This document shows positions 34,603 through 43,979 of a DNA stretch of 64,000 nt, one piece after another. The stretch's first letter is position 1. Every line of letters begins with the position of its first letter. The notes under the pieces were generated by a model, which was not told the DNA's origin, searched no databases, and worked only from the letters and a program-made list of their open reading frames with translations. The stretch is taken from NCBI GenBank assembly GCA_014653985.1, contig JACWDT010000004.1, forward strand, positions 1 through 64,000. The letters run 5' to 3'. A program made the translations under genes and the position numbers. Source of the stretch: Pelagibacterales bacterium SAG-MED22. Its GTDB lineage: Bacteria; Pseudomonadota; Alphaproteobacteria; Pelagibacterales; Pelagibacteraceae.

Positions 34603-35616
34603 TTATTTAGTTTTCCTTAATAATTGTTTTATAAAGTCTTGTTTTATCAATAGATTTTGTAATCTTTTTATATCCAAATTATTAGTATTATGTGAAGTAT
34701 ATTCTAAAGATTTTGAAATTTTTATCTCACCTTTTTCAGTAAATTTTTTATAATTTAAGTCTCTTGTATCTGGAGAAATACAGTAATGACTCTTGCTTTC
34801 TTTAGCTCTTACCATCTCCTCTCTACTTAATAGAACTTCGAATAACTTTTCACCATGACGAGTACCGATAATATCAGTCTTGTGATTAGGAATATTAAAC
34901 ATTTTTTTTAAAGCACTTGCTAAGGTTTTGATACTAGTCGCTGGAGATTTTTGGACAAAAATTTCTCCAGATTTACCATGTTTAAATGCATAGAAAACTA
35001 AATCTACTGCATCTTGTAAAGTCATCATAAATCTTGTCATGTTAGGATCTGTGATTGTGATTGGCTGATTATGAATTATTTGATCTAAAAATAAAGGTAT
35101 AACTGATCCACGTGAACCCATCACATTACCATATCGAGTGATGTTAATGACAGTCTTGTGAGATATTCGTGATTTTTGAATTGCTACTTTTTCCATCATT
35201 GCTTTACTAATACCCATCGCATTTATAGGATATACAGCTTTATCAGTACTCAAAACAATAACTCGAGCTACATCACAATTAATAGCTGCCTCTAATAAAT
35301 TCTCTGTTCCTAAAATATTTGTTTTGACTGACTCCATAGGGTGGAATTCACAAGAGGGAACTTGTTTTAATGCAGCTGCATGAAATATAAGATCACTACC
35401 TCTAACACAATTTAAAACTGATCGATAATCTCGAACATCTCCAATATAAAATTTTAATTTATCATTATTGTATTTTTTTCTTAAATCATCTTGTTTTTTT
35501 TCATCTCTACTAAAAATTCTTATTTCTTTAATATCATTATTTAAAAGTTTTTTTAAAACAGCACTGCCAAAGGAACCTGTTCCTCCAGTAATAAGGATTT
35601 TTTTATTTTTTAGCAT
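34603..35616 (-). CDS. fnlA: UDP-GlcNAc 4,6-dehydratase (5-inverting), FnlA/CapE type
   Basis: This 337-residue soluble SDR has ITGGTGSFGSAV near residue 8 and the active-site segment STDKAVYPINAMGISKAMMEK near 120, characteristic of CapE/WbjB/FnlA rather than PglF. The enzyme produces the 5-inverted 4-keto sugar that FnlB and FnlC turn into UDP-L-FucNAc. All three genes for this sugar are present and intact, so UDP-FucNAc is a confident building block of the surface glycan. Confidence 0.92.
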   Translation of the reverse strand: MLKNKKILITGGTGSFGSAVLKKLLNNDIKEIRIFSRDEKKQDDLRKKYNNDKLKFYIGDVRDYRSVLNCVRGSDLIFHAAALKQVPSCEFHPMESVKTNILGTENLLEAAINCDVARVIVLSTDKAVYPINAMGISKAMMEKVAIQKSRISHKTVINITRYGNVMGSRGSVIPLFLDQIIHNQPITITDPNMTRFMMTLQDAVDLVFYAFKHGKSGEIFVQKSPATSIKTLASALKKMFNIPNHKTDIIGTRHGEKLFEVLLSREEMVRAKESKSHYCISPDTRDLNYKKFTEKGEIKISKSLEYTSHNTNNLDIKRLQNLLIKQDFIKQLLRKTK

Positions 35617-35632
35617 TTGTTAATATTAAAAA

Positions 35633-36811
35633 TTATATAATATTTTTATTATTTAAAATAGAATTAAAAAGTTTTTTATTTTGTTCTAAAGCAATACTAT
35701 TATTAGTATAATTAGAAATATATTCTAATGCTTCTTTTCTTGTTTCAAAAAGTTTATCGTCATCAAATTTTGACCACTCTGTGATTGCATCTGTCCATTG
35801 ACTTTCATTTAACGATAATGTTTGCAAACCACCTATCTCATTAGATTTCCATGGCGTTTGATCACTAACTAAAACAGGTGTACCAGTTTTTAAACACTCA
35901 AAGATTACATGGCCAAAATTTTCACCAAGTGTAGGAAAGACGAACAAATCATAATTTTCAAAGATATTTTGAACTTGATTGTTTGGAATTTCTTCATTTA
36001 CTATAATTTGAACATTAGACGGTAATTTATTGATTAAATTTAAGCATCTTTTCCAATATTTTAAATCTGATTTTGGACCGTAGATAGCAAATTCTAGTGG
36101 AACTTTTATTTTTATAAGTTCTTTCAATATAAAATCTAAATTTTTCTTAGGAGATATACGTGATAAAAATATAATTCTTAATTTACCTTGTTTTCTTCTT
36201 CTAATATTTTTTAAATTAATATTGTCAATAGGTAAAGTTAAATTTGGTGCGATATGAATATTTTTTACAATATTCCCAATTTCTCTTTTTATATCTTTTT
36301 TTTCAAGATCACTAGTTGCTTGCCAAAATACGCTTTTATGCAAACCCAATAATTTAAAAATAATTAAATATAATTTTTTTTTTAAAAATTTTATTTTAAT
36401 TGCCCCTGATGAAAATTCACCTCTCGGCGCAATAATACAAGGCACATCTGACAAGTTTTTAAATGAACTTAAAATTATTGGTATTAAAGAAAAATGATAG
36501 CTAAAAAAACTATTTACATAAAGTATATCATGTTTTGTATCATTAATTAATTTCTTTATTTCTTTCAACTTAAGAGTTTTCTTTGATACATAATATACAC
36601 TAGCATTTCCAACCTTTTGCCAAGTATCATTAAATACACCTTCGAATACTGTCTTTTTTAAAGAGTCATGATTATTGCAAACTATCTTTATGTCAAACTC
36701 ACAGCTCAATTGATTAACAAAGTTTTCAATTGAACGTACTGGACCACCACTATTATAATCTGGCAAATAGTAACCAATAAAGCAAAGTATTATTTTTTTA
36801 TTGGTTTTCAT
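35633..36811 (-). CDS. GT4-family glycosyltransferase
   Basis: The 392-residue protein has a GT-B fold. The N-terminal nucleotide-independent domain starts YLPDYNSGGPVRS, and a C-terminal domain has IIFLSRISPKKNLDFIL near residue 215 and the EX7E-like GENFGHVIFECLKTGTPVL near 305. It shares the operon with fnlA, 16 bases away. The acceptor is unknown; it would add one sugar of the repeat unit on the cytoplasmic face. Confidence 0.87.
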   Translation of the reverse strand: MKTNKKIILCFIGYYLPDYNSGGPVRSIENFVNQLSCEFDIKIVCNNHDSLKKTVFEGVFNDTWQKVGNASVYYVSKKTLKLKEIKKLINDTKHDILYVNSFFSYHFSLIPIILSSFKNLSDVPCIIAPRGEFSSGAIKIKFLKKKLYLIIFKLLGLHKSVFWQATSDLEKKDIKREIGNIVKNIHIAPNLTLPIDNINLKNIRRRKQGKLRIIFLSRISPKKNLDFILKELIKIKVPLEFAIYGPKSDLKYWKRCLNLINKLPSNVQIIVNEEIPNNQVQNIFENYDLFVFPTLGENFGHVIFECLKTGTPVLVSDQTPWKSNEIGGLQTLSLNESQWTDAITEWSKFDDDKLFETRKEALEYISNYTNNSIALEQNKKLFNSILNNKNII

Positions 36812-37087
36812 TTTACAAATTTAATTTTCCTAATCAGCGTTAGTTTTCAATTTTTTAGTTTAATTATTACAAATTTATGAGAGTAATATTACAAGTAAGT
36901 CTTAAATTTTTTAGCATTTTTATTATAATATATACCTTCATTTTTAAGATCGAAGATTAAAAAAAATTTCTACAATAATCAAGGAATTAAAAGGAAAATT
37001 GAACTGTTATTAAATTCAAAAATATATTTTTTCATAAAATTTTAAAAGACTCTAATTAACATAAAAGAAATATAATTCTAAAAATCT
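36812..37087. other. AT-rich intergenic stretch
   Basis: These 276 bases lie between two minus-strand glycosyltransferase genes. I see no coding frame with plausible composition, no RNA gene and no GC-rich terminator stem. A TATAATA-like element on the minus strand near 36922-36929 could serve as a -10 box for the leftward fnl operon, but the -35 is weak. Confidence 0.4.
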
Positions 37088-39502
37088 TTATTTATCCAAG
37101 ATAGATTCCCAGTATTTATAATAGCTTATACATATTGAATTAATATTAAATCTATTTTGAATTGTTTTTTGTGAGTTTTTTTTTAAATTATTCAATTTAT
37201 TTTGATTTAAAGATAATAATAATTTTTTTAAGGATAATTTATCTTTAAAAAACATACCATTAAAATCATTCTTGATTAATTCATCAACACCAGAAATTTT
37301 ATTTGTCAATATTGGTGTCTTCCTTAGCATTGCATGCATCCATGCCAGAGGTAAAAAACTAGTTGATTTTATATTATTAATATCATCACTTTGACTAACT
37401 GCTAAATCTGCTGCTGACAATAAATTATAAAAATCTTTTGGGCCAGATTCTATTGTAACTTTTTTAGTGTTAAGTTTTGAGAATTTTTTTAAATATCGAG
37501 TTGGCCTTATTGGAAAAACAAATTTTGCTTTTATTGAAATAGAAATTTTTTTGATAAAATTTATATATTTAACCAATTCATCATCATTAACTCTTTGCAA
37601 TACAACAATCAATAGCTCAGAATTTTTACAACCATACCTTCTTCGTATTAGATTTATCTCTTTATTAGTAGGTTTTTTAAATTTTTGATTAATACCCCAT
37701 GGTAGTAATTTTATATTTTTTTTTTTAACCCCTAACTTCTCTATCGTCTTAACTGCTGCACCTGTATAAGTAAAAATACCATCAGAGTTTTTCAAACCAG
37801 TTTTTACCCATGTGTTATAAGCAAAGCTACCGTTGAGTCTTATTGTTGGTTTATTAATAGTAACAGGTATATCTTTAAATAAGCTTTTTATAATACTTGC
37901 TGTTGGACCAAATGAGTCAGTCAAGTGTATTAAATCTGGTTTATCAGATTTAATAATTGAGCGAATATTTGTTAGTAAGTACCACAATAAAGAAACATTA
38001 ATTTCAAGACCGTTTCTAATCATTGAATGATTAGGGTGTGGTTTGTAAGAGCGACCAAGATGCTTATGAAATATTCTATTTTTATTATAGTATTTGTATG
38101 TAAAATTGTTGTCTGTTGAGAAATTATGATTTTTAACTAATGGTTTATCATTTAACGACCAAATGGTTATATCTAATTTACTTGATAAATTAGTTACCAC
38201 ATCTAAAACAAATTTTTTATCACTCGGAGTTATTTCAGGAACAAACCCAGCTGATATAAAAAGTATCTTAAGTTTTCTTTTATCATTTTTTTTAACTGTA
38301 ATTGATTTAGCACTGCTTACTTTAAGATTATCATCAACAACTCTTATCGGTTTTTTAAAGAGATCTTTTTTATTTATTAATTCATAAACTTTTGCAGTTT
38401 TTTCTATATTTTTTTCCCAAGTAAATAATGAAGATTGTTTTATACCTTTTTCAATCATTTCCTTTTTAAATTTCTCATTATTTGAGATTAATTTGATACC
38501 TTGCGTCATTCCTATTACGTCATCTGGGCTATATATAAGACCTGCTTCACCAACCACCTCTGGAATAGAGGCTCTATTTGAAACAACGACTGGGAGACCA
38601 CAGGCCATTGCTTCTAATGGGGGTCTACCAAAGCCTTCGTACCATGAGGGAAATAATAAACAATCAACTGAATTGTACAGTTCTGAAACTTCTTTTTGTT
38701 TTAATTTTTCTATTTCTATTACGTATTTATTTAAAGAATATTTTTTCTTTAGCTTAGACCAATACTTACTTGTCGTACTAGATCGATTAACACCTGTAAG
38801 TCTTACAATAAAAAAATTGCTTTTTTCTTCTCTTAGCTTTTGTAATACTTTGAGAGCAGTTTCATGATTTTTATAATCATCTTGTCCAGAAATTAAAATT
38901 AAAAAACTATCTTTTGGAAATTTAAATTTTTTTTTGCGAAGTATTTCTTTTTGACGTTTTGGTAAAGGTTTAAATATCTTTCCACATCCATAATAGATAA
39001 CGCTTATATTTTCCTTTTTAACTCCACAATATTTAATTATATCTTTTTTGGTATTTTGACTAATTGCAATTATGTGAGCAGCATTTTTTAAACAATTATA
39101 AGAATACTCAGCTAACCGCGGCCTATGACCATAAGATAAATTTGGTATAATTCCTTTCCAAGATAAGAGTGGAATTATATCGTGTACCGTAATTATAGTG
39201 CGCTGATTTAAAAGTGGGTATTTTATTAAATGCGCATATCCTTCTTCGGCAATGTGATTAATTTCATTTGTTTTGCAAACCTTTCTAATCTGCAAAGGGT
39301 ACTCAATATATCTAGCAAATCTCATTCTAAAATTATCTGAGAATTGTTTGCTAATTAACAAATTTGGACTAAATGATAAAAAATCAATATTATGATTGTT
39401 AATATTATATCTTTTAATACCCTCTTCTAAGAAGTTTGCATAAACCTCCATGCTTGTTCTTTTATCTTCTTTGAAGTCACGATATAACTTAACTTTTATC
39501 AT
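37088..39502 (-). CDS. Double-domain glycosyltransferase, two GT-B units fused
   Basis: The 804-residue protein is twice normal length. The first unit (about 1-375) is a GT4 enzyme with TVHDIIPLLSW near residue 103, FLILISGQDDYKNHE near 200 and a complete EX7E site in YEGFGRPPLEAMACGLPVV near 290. After a linker a second unit (about 412-804) starts LFISAGFVPEITPSDKKF and has VVLQRVNDDE near 645. The equivalent of its EX7E region is degenerate (LAWMHAMLRKTPILTN). The second half may be inactive or use another donor. The fusion may add two sugars in sequence. Confidence 0.85.
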   Translation of the reverse strand: MIKVKLYRDFKEDKRTSMEVYANFLEEGIKRYNINNHNIDFLSFSPNLLISKQFSDNFRMRFARYIEYPLQIRKVCKTNEINHIAEEGYAHLIKYPLLNQRTIITVHDIIPLLSWKGIIPNLSYGHRPRLAEYSYNCLKNAAHIIAISQNTKKDIIKYCGVKKENISVIYYGCGKIFKPLPKRQKEILRKKKFKFPKDSFLILISGQDDYKNHETALKVLQKLREEKSNFFIVRLTGVNRSSTTSKYWSKLKKKYSLNKYVIEIEKLKQKEVSELYNSVDCLLFPSWYEGFGRPPLEAMACGLPVVVSNRASIPEVVGEAGLIYSPDDVIGMTQGIKLISNNEKFKKEMIEKGIKQSSLFTWEKNIEKTAKVYELINKKDLFKKPIRVVDDNLKVSSAKSITVKKNDKRKLKILFISAGFVPEITPSDKKFVLDVVTNLSSKLDITIWSLNDKPLVKNHNFSTDNNFTYKYYNKNRIFHKHLGRSYKPHPNHSMIRNGLEINVSLLWYLLTNIRSIIKSDKPDLIHLTDSFGPTASIIKSLFKDIPVTINKPTIRLNGSFAYNTWVKTGLKNSDGIFTYTGAAVKTIEKLGVKKKNIKLLPWGINQKFKKPTNKEINLIRRRYGCKNSELLIVVLQRVNDDELVKYINFIKKISISIKAKFVFPIRPTRYLKKFSKLNTKKVTIESGPKDFYNLLSAADLAVSQSDDINNIKSTSFLPLAWMHAMLRKTPILTNKISGVDELIKNDFNGMFFKDKLSLKKLLLSLNQNKLNNLKKNSQKTIQNRFNINSICISYYKYWESILDK

Positions 39503-39510
39503 TTAAGGAT

Positions 39511-40650
39511 TTATTTAAATTTTATAATTTCTTTTAAATTATTAATATATCTTTTTCCATAGTCATCCCATGTAAAGTTAGTTGAAACTTTTTTTTTTGC
39601 TTTTTGACCCATTTCATTGCATTTATCACGATTGCTATACAAATAATTTATTTTTTCTTTTATTTTTTCTACGTTTTGAGTAGGTATTACGAATCCTTCT
39701 TCTCCGTCCATAATTAAATCGCCTGCTCCTGTATTAGTAGTACAAACAACAGGTAAACCACATGCCATTGCTTGTGGTACAACCATTCCAAAGCCATCTT
39801 GTAACGATGGAAAAACAAATACATTTCCTTGAGAGTAAAATTTATAAAGTTCCTTTTGTGGTTGATGGCCTTTGAATATCCAATTTGGATGTTTATATTT
39901 TTTTAAAAATGGTTTTATATCCTTGCTAAGGTTTCCCAAGTGCCATAATTCACAATTTGATAGATTAAGTTCGTAAAAAGCTTGTAATAAATAATGGTAT
40001 CCTTTTTGAATAGTTCCTGATCCAGCATATATTATTCTAAATATTTTATCTTTTTTGGGTATTTGACTAAAACTTTTAAAATCAACACCTAAAGAATTTA
40101 CTATTAATTTTTCTTCTGGCACTCCATGATGAATAAAACTTTTTTTTACAAAGGATGAACCAATAGAAATATAATTAGTTATATCATATTCAGCAAGTTC
40201 TCTTTTCCAGCTGTAATGATTGGGATGAAATTTTAAATTTTGTTTCTTAAATTCATCCATTAAAATATTTTGTTGATAACTGTAATGTGCACTAGCTCTT
40301 TCAAGTACAGTTATAATTCCTCTTTTTTTAGCCTCTACCAAAGTCTCAAGACTTGAGTTACTAAAGCCAATAAAAATATCACATCCATCCAAATATTTAA
40401 CACTATTTTTTGCATGTATAATTTTAAGATAGCTATTAAACCAATTACTGTTAAGATTAGATCGCTGGTTAAGCCTATTAAGAATTTCAAGTGGCAATTC
40501 ACTTACCACTTTATTAGCGTCTATTCCCCATTCTTCAACTTTAAATTTTGGGTAAGTTGTTATTAATTTGTTGAGTATACCTGCTTCGTCTAACTGCTTT
40601 GCTAAATCAAAAGCAAAGAAACGTCCAAAAACTGAAATGTTAACCCGCAT
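39511..40650 (-). CDS. GT4-family glycosyltransferase
   Basis: This 379-residue GT-B enzyme has RIIYAGSGTIQKGYHYLLQAF near residue 200 as the start of the nucleotide-binding domain. The EX7E-type region is near 290, DGFGMVVPQAMACGLPVV, in which the first acidic residue is replaced by Gly-Met around the conserved Gly-Phe-Gly. It lies eight bases upstream of the double glycosyltransferase in the same direction. Donor and acceptor are unknown. The tail of the dead chimera at 61540-61726 resembles the C-terminus of this kind of enzyme. Confidence 0.86.
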   Translation of the reverse strand: MRVNISVFGRFFAFDLAKQLDEAGILNKLITTYPKFKVEEWGIDANKVVSELPLEILNRLNQRSNLNSNWFNSYLKIIHAKNSVKYLDGCDIFIGFSNSSLETLVEAKKRGIITVLERASAHYSYQQNILMDEFKKQNLKFHPNHYSWKRELAEYDITNYISIGSSFVKKSFIHHGVPEEKLIVNSLGVDFKSFSQIPKKDKIFRIIYAGSGTIQKGYHYLLQAFYELNLSNCELWHLGNLSKDIKPFLKKYKHPNWIFKGHQPQKELYKFYSQGNVFVFPSLQDGFGMVVPQAMACGLPVVCTTNTGAGDLIMDGEEGFVIPTQNVEKIKEKINYLYSNRDKCNEMGQKAKKKVSTNFTWDDYGKRYINNLKEIIKFK

Positions 40651-40900
40651 TTTTGTCTTTTTTATTGGCTATTATTTATGATAAAATAATTCATTGAGAA
40701 ATCTTAACACTTATATTGAAGAATATTAACACTTTTTAAATTTAGATTATACTTGGATTCATGAATTCTATCTTTAATAATATCAGAATATATTAGAGAT
40801 TATTTTTATAATATTTGATCACCAAAAGTAAATTTATATAACCATCATCAATAATGACTAATTTACTTTTTTTATGATATTTAAATCATCATTTAAAAAT
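40651..40900. other. Intergenic stretch with a possible minus-strand promoter
   Basis: These 250 noncoding bases separate the UDP-sugar epimerase gene from the glycosyltransferase gene to the left. A perfect TATAAT on the minus strand at 40746-40751 could be a -10 element about 95 bases before the glycosyltransferase start. The matching -35 is poor. Nothing else is seen. Confidence 0.35.
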
Positions 40901-41902
40901 TTATTTATTATAATATTCATAATACCAATTAATAAATTGATTAATGCCATCTTTAAAATTAGTTTGGGGAATATTATCTGTTATATCATTTAAAAGAGAA
41001 GCATCGGCCCATGTAGCAGGTAAATCTTCTTTTTGCATTGGCATATAATTTCGAATTGCTTTTTTACTAAGATTTTTTTCAATTATTTCTATGAAATCAA
41101 GTAACTTAATTTTATTTGAGTTACCAATATTAACCACTCTATAAGGTGCAACAGGTGATAGACTGTCTGATTTAGAAACTTTTTTATTATTTGAAGGAAT
41201 AATATTAATTAATAATTTAATACTATAAATCAAGTCATCAATATAAGTAAAATCACGATATAACTCTCCATTATTGTAAATATCAATTGGTTTGTTATTA
41301 AGTATTGCAGAAACACATTTGGATAACATCATATCAGGTCTGCCCCACGGACCGTAAACTGTAAAAAAACGAAACATCGTTGTTGGTATATTCCATAAAT
41401 ATGAATACGAATGTGCCATACTTTCATTTGCTTTTTTTGTAGCGGCATAAATTGTTAACTGAGTGTCAGTTTTTTCAATTTCTGTAAAAGGCATCTTAGA
41501 ATTAGCACCATACACTGAAGATGACGAGGCCATTAAAAGATGTTTAACCTTTTGTTTTCTTGCAACTTCCATCACATTAAATGTGCCAATAATATTTGAA
41601 TTAATATAAACACGAGGATTTTCTAAACTATAACGAACTCCAGCTTGTGCTGCAAGATGCACGATTATATCAGGTTGAAATTTATTAGCTATATAATCAA
41701 GTTTATCACTATCTTCAAGTGCACCCTCAGTTGCCACAAAATTATGATTTTTTAATAAAATATTATGACGTGCTTGTTTTAAATTTATATCATAATAATC
41801 GGTCATACCATCATAGCCGTGCACATTATAACCATCATTTAATAATGACTTAGCTAAATGAAAACCAATGAATCCAGCAGTGCCTGTTATTAAAACTTTC
41901 AT
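40901..41902 (-). CDS. NAD-dependent sugar epimerase, UDP-glucuronate 4-epimerase-like
   Basis: The 333-residue SDR begins VLITGTAGFIGFHLAKSLL and has DGMTDYYDINLKQARH near residue 37, a stretch typical of UDP-GlcA 4-epimerases (LpsL/Cap1J). VHLAAQAGVRYSLENP near 83 and YAATKKANE with the catalytic YxxxK follow. It would provide UDP-galacturonate. Its first codons are duplicated in a decayed copy at 42974-43034, and the sequence upstream of its start is a broken copy of the end of the FkbM gene. It is the intact partner in that rearrangement. Confidence 0.85.
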   Translation of the reverse strand: MKVLITGTAGFIGFHLAKSLLNDGYNVHGYDGMTDYYDINLKQARHNILLKNHNFVATEGALEDSDKLDYIANKFQPDIIVHLAAQAGVRYSLENPRVYINSNIIGTFNVMEVARKQKVKHLLMASSSSVYGANSKMPFTEIEKTDTQLTIYAATKKANESMAHSYSYLWNIPTTMFRFFTVYGPWGRPDMMLSKCVSAILNNKPIDIYNNGELYRDFTYIDDLIYSIKLLINIIPSNNKKVSKSDSLSPVAPYRVVNIGNSNKIKLLDFIEIIEKNLSKKAIRNYMPMQKEDLPATWADASLLNDITDNIPQTNFKDGINQFINWYYEYYNK

Positions 41903-42091
41903 AAATTAAATATTAATTTTTTAAAAAAAATTTGGAGCTAGTTTTTTGTGTTAGTGTCAGTTTTACCTCACAAACTATAATTCTTATAAAGGATACTATC
42001 AAATAGACCTATTTTTGGCAAAGATTACATATCTTTCAAAAGCATAAGTTGATACTTTTTCTCCATAAGTTTGAAAAATAACTGGATATAA
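41839..42091 (+). repeat. Direct repeat copy A flanking a methyltransferase gene
   Basis: This segment matches 42974-43221 in the same orientation. Two blocks are identical: 41869-41921 equals 43001-43053 (53 bases) and 42032-42091 equals 43162-43221 (60 bases). The middle has diverged by substitutions and small indels. The copy contains the first codons of the epimerase and, on the same strand, a broken end of an FkbM-type methyltransferase gene. Confidence 0.93.
41935..42091 (-). pseudogene. Decayed 3' fragment of an FkbM-type methyltransferase gene
   Basis: Reading on the minus strand from 42091 gives YPVIFQTYGEKVSTYAFER, identical to residues near the C-terminus of the intact FkbM protein encoded at 43069-43929. 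It then diverges and stops early (YVIFAKNRSI then stop), where the intact gene continues for some 25 residues. No start or N-terminal part is present. It is the upstream half of repeat copy A and is evidence of a duplicated gene junction. Confidence 0.85.
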
Positions 42092-42112
42092 AGTTTTGGA
42101 GGGTTTTGTATA

Positions 42113-42916
42113 CTATTTTCTCCCCTGCAAAACTATAAAGGCCCCAAAAAAAGATTTTAAAAATTTGTCTAAATAGGATTTCTTCTTCAAAAAAGGTAGA
42201 ATACTTTTGTCCACATGTGATAAATTATATTTTAAATCTTTAAATCCAATTGATTTAAATTCATCCATTAATTCTTTAACTTTGTAATGTTTATGGAAAT
42301 AACCATCCGTACAAAATTTTTGAACAGTATCTATATTATATCCTTTTAGTATCTTTAATTTTATAAAAAGTTGATAAAGACCTTTAAGCCAAAATACTAA
42401 TGAGCGATTATAAACCATAATCATAAAACTTCCATTCTCATTAATAGAATTAAACATATTTTTATAAATTTTTGAAGGGTTTGATGAATGATGAATGACA
42501 CCCCATGAATATATGAAGTCATAAGTATTTTTAATATTAAGATTTTCAGCATCAAATTCCTCTAATTTAATATTTTTTTTTTGACTTGAATTTATATTTT
42601 TTTTTGCCTTCAATATGCTAGTTGAAGAAATATCAATAGCATGCACTTGATTAAACAAATTAGATAAAAGAATGCTAGATGACCCCCATCCGCAACCAAT
42701 GTCTAATACTTTGTCAAATACAAGCGTATTATTCTTTTTTTTAGTTTTTAGATTATCAAAAAAATATTTTAAATATGGATTTCCATCAATATATTTTTGG
42801 TTTACTTCATTTATATTTTCAAGATCATCTTTTAATCTGATTTTTTTATCTAAATCCCAATCGGCATAGGACATGGTGTTTTCATCCCACCATTTTTTAT
42901 TATTTATATTATTCAT
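42113..42916 (-). CDS. Class I SAM-dependent methyltransferase inserted between repeat copies
   Basis: This 267-residue protein has motif I VLDIGCGWGSSSILL near residue 75, VHAIDISS after it and the motif-IV-like YDFIYSWGVIHHSSNP near 133. It is a Rossmann-fold methyltransferase probably acting on a sugar or lipid-linked sugar. The N-terminal WWDENTMSYADWD region is shared with UbiE-like sugar methyltransferases. It is bracketed by two copies of a roughly 250-base repeat, which suggests it entered as a single-gene cassette. The substrate is unknown. Confidence 0.85.
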   Translation of the reverse strand: MNNINNKKWWDENTMSYADWDLDKKIRLKDDLENINEVNQKYIDGNPYLKYFFDNLKTKKKNNTLVFDKVLDIGCGWGSSSILLSNLFNQVHAIDISSTSILKAKKNINSSQKKNIKLEEFDAENLNIKNTYDFIYSWGVIHHSSNPSKIYKNMFNSINENGSFMIMVYNRSLVFWLKGLYQLFIKLKILKGYNIDTVQKFCTDGYFHKHYKVKELMDEFKSIGFKDLKYNLSHVDKSILPFLKKKSYLDKFLKSFFGAFIVLQGRK

Positions 42917-42973
42917 CTATATCCTCTTATATCCTGTCTCAAAAAATCATTTAAATTTTTAATATAGCTTTTT

Positions 42974-43034
42974 TTAATAATAATGGCTAGATGAAACCGA
43001 TGAATCCAGCAGTGCCTGTTATTAAAACTTTCAT
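42974..43034 (-). pseudogene. Decayed 5' fragment of the UDP-sugar epimerase gene
   Basis: From the ATG at 43034 the minus strand encodes MKVLITGTAGFIGF, identical to the first 14 residues of the intact epimerase at 41902. It then loses a base and stops (FI then stop), where the intact gene reads FHLAKS. Only about 20 codons remain. It lies directly after the FkbM gene, showing that an epimerase gene once followed FkbM on this chromosome or on the donor DNA. Confidence 0.85.
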
Positions 43035-43221
43035 AAATTAAATATTAATTTTTCAAAAAAATTTAAAGCTAGTTTTTTATCTTAGTATCAGATTTACCTC
43101 TCAAATAATAATTCTTATAAAAGATGCTATCAAGTAGATCTTTTTTGACAAAGATTACATCTCTTTCAAAAGCATAAGTTGATACTTTTTCTCCATAAGT
43201 TTGAAAAATAACTGGATATAA
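42974..43221 (+). repeat. Direct repeat copy B flanking a methyltransferase gene
   Basis: This is the second copy of the repeat described at 41839-42091, offset by about 1130 bases. Here the FkbM end is intact and coding, while the epimerase start is the decayed part. The two copies are therefore mirror images in what they keep functional, as expected when a junction between two genes is duplicated around an insert. Confidence 0.93.
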
Positions 43222-43929
43222 TGAAGATTTTTTTAATATCTCAGCTATTTCAACAAATGATGGGTCGGTGTCTTTGTATTGTTTTGTAAATGAACACTCT
43301 AAAATTACTAAATCAAAAAATTTTAAACTATTAGAGGCGCCTTTTATAACATCGAGTTCAAAACCCTGAACATCTATTTTTAGAACATATTGCTCTCTAG
43401 TTTCAATTTCAAAATCATCTAATCTTATTGTTTCAATATTTTCAGTAATTATATCATTTTTTAACGAGTAATTTTTGGTATCTTTGTATTTACCGTCTAA
43501 ATCTAGGTATTCCTTGAATGATGCCATTTTTGTTTCATCTTTTTTGTAACTAATAAGATTAAATTCATTTTTATTTCCAACAGCTTTATTAAAAATTTTA
43601 AACTCATGACCTGATAAACTTTTTCTTATTTCACTATTTAAATGACTCAAGGGTTCAAACATGGTTATTTTTTTTGTTAAAGGAAAAAATTTTACAAAAT
43701 CTTTTGAAAATTCACCAACATTTGCTCCTATATCAACTAAATTCGTTTCTTTATTATTGTCTATAAAACATAAGATGTTTACAAAATCATCATATCTTGA
43801 TGGTTGTTTTAAAATTAAATTTTTAAAATTTACAGGCAAAAATCTTCCTGATTTTTTTAATCTCTTGCACTCGTCTATTAACTCAAACCTTCTTATTATA
43901 TTTTTAATTTTTTTTAATATTTTAATCAT
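43069..43929 (-). CDS. FkbM-family SAM-dependent methyltransferase
   Basis: The 286-residue protein has NLVDIGANVGEFSKDFV near residue 58, where motif I binds SAM. The FkbM hallmark VLKIDVQGFELDVIKGA is near 185, followed by FDLVILECSF. Such enzymes O-methylate sugars or polyketides. A duplicate of its last 50 codons lies as a pseudogene at 41935-42091. The end of the gene forms part of the repeat that borders the next methyltransferase gene. Confidence 0.87.
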   Translation of the reverse strand: MIKILKKIKNIIRRFELIDECKRLKKSGRFLPVNFKNLILKQPSRYDDFVNILCFIDNNKETNLVDIGANVGEFSKDFVKFFPLTKKITMFEPLSHLNSEIRKSLSGHEFKIFNKAVGNKNEFNLISYKKDETKMASFKEYLDLDGKYKDTKNYSLKNDIITENIETIRLDDFEIETREQYVLKIDVQGFELDVIKGASNSLKFFDLVILECSFTKQYKDTDPSFVEIAEILKKSSLYPVIFQTYGEKVSTYAFERDVIFVKKDLLDSIFYKNYYLRGKSDTKIKN

Positions 43930-43979
43930 TATAAATAAATAATTAGTCTAAAGTATTATAGTAAAAAAGGAATAAAATT

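Noticed and set aside
38493-38867. Plus-strand open frame of 124 codons inside the double glycosyltransferase gene
   Set aside because: It is antisense to the first catalytic domain, whose motifs are intact. The frame is a by-product of codon use.
42974-43221. The repeat as an insertion-sequence end or transposon
   Set aside because: The copies are direct repeats of ordinary gene ends with no terminal inverted repeats, and the interval holds only a methyltransferase gene and no transposase.
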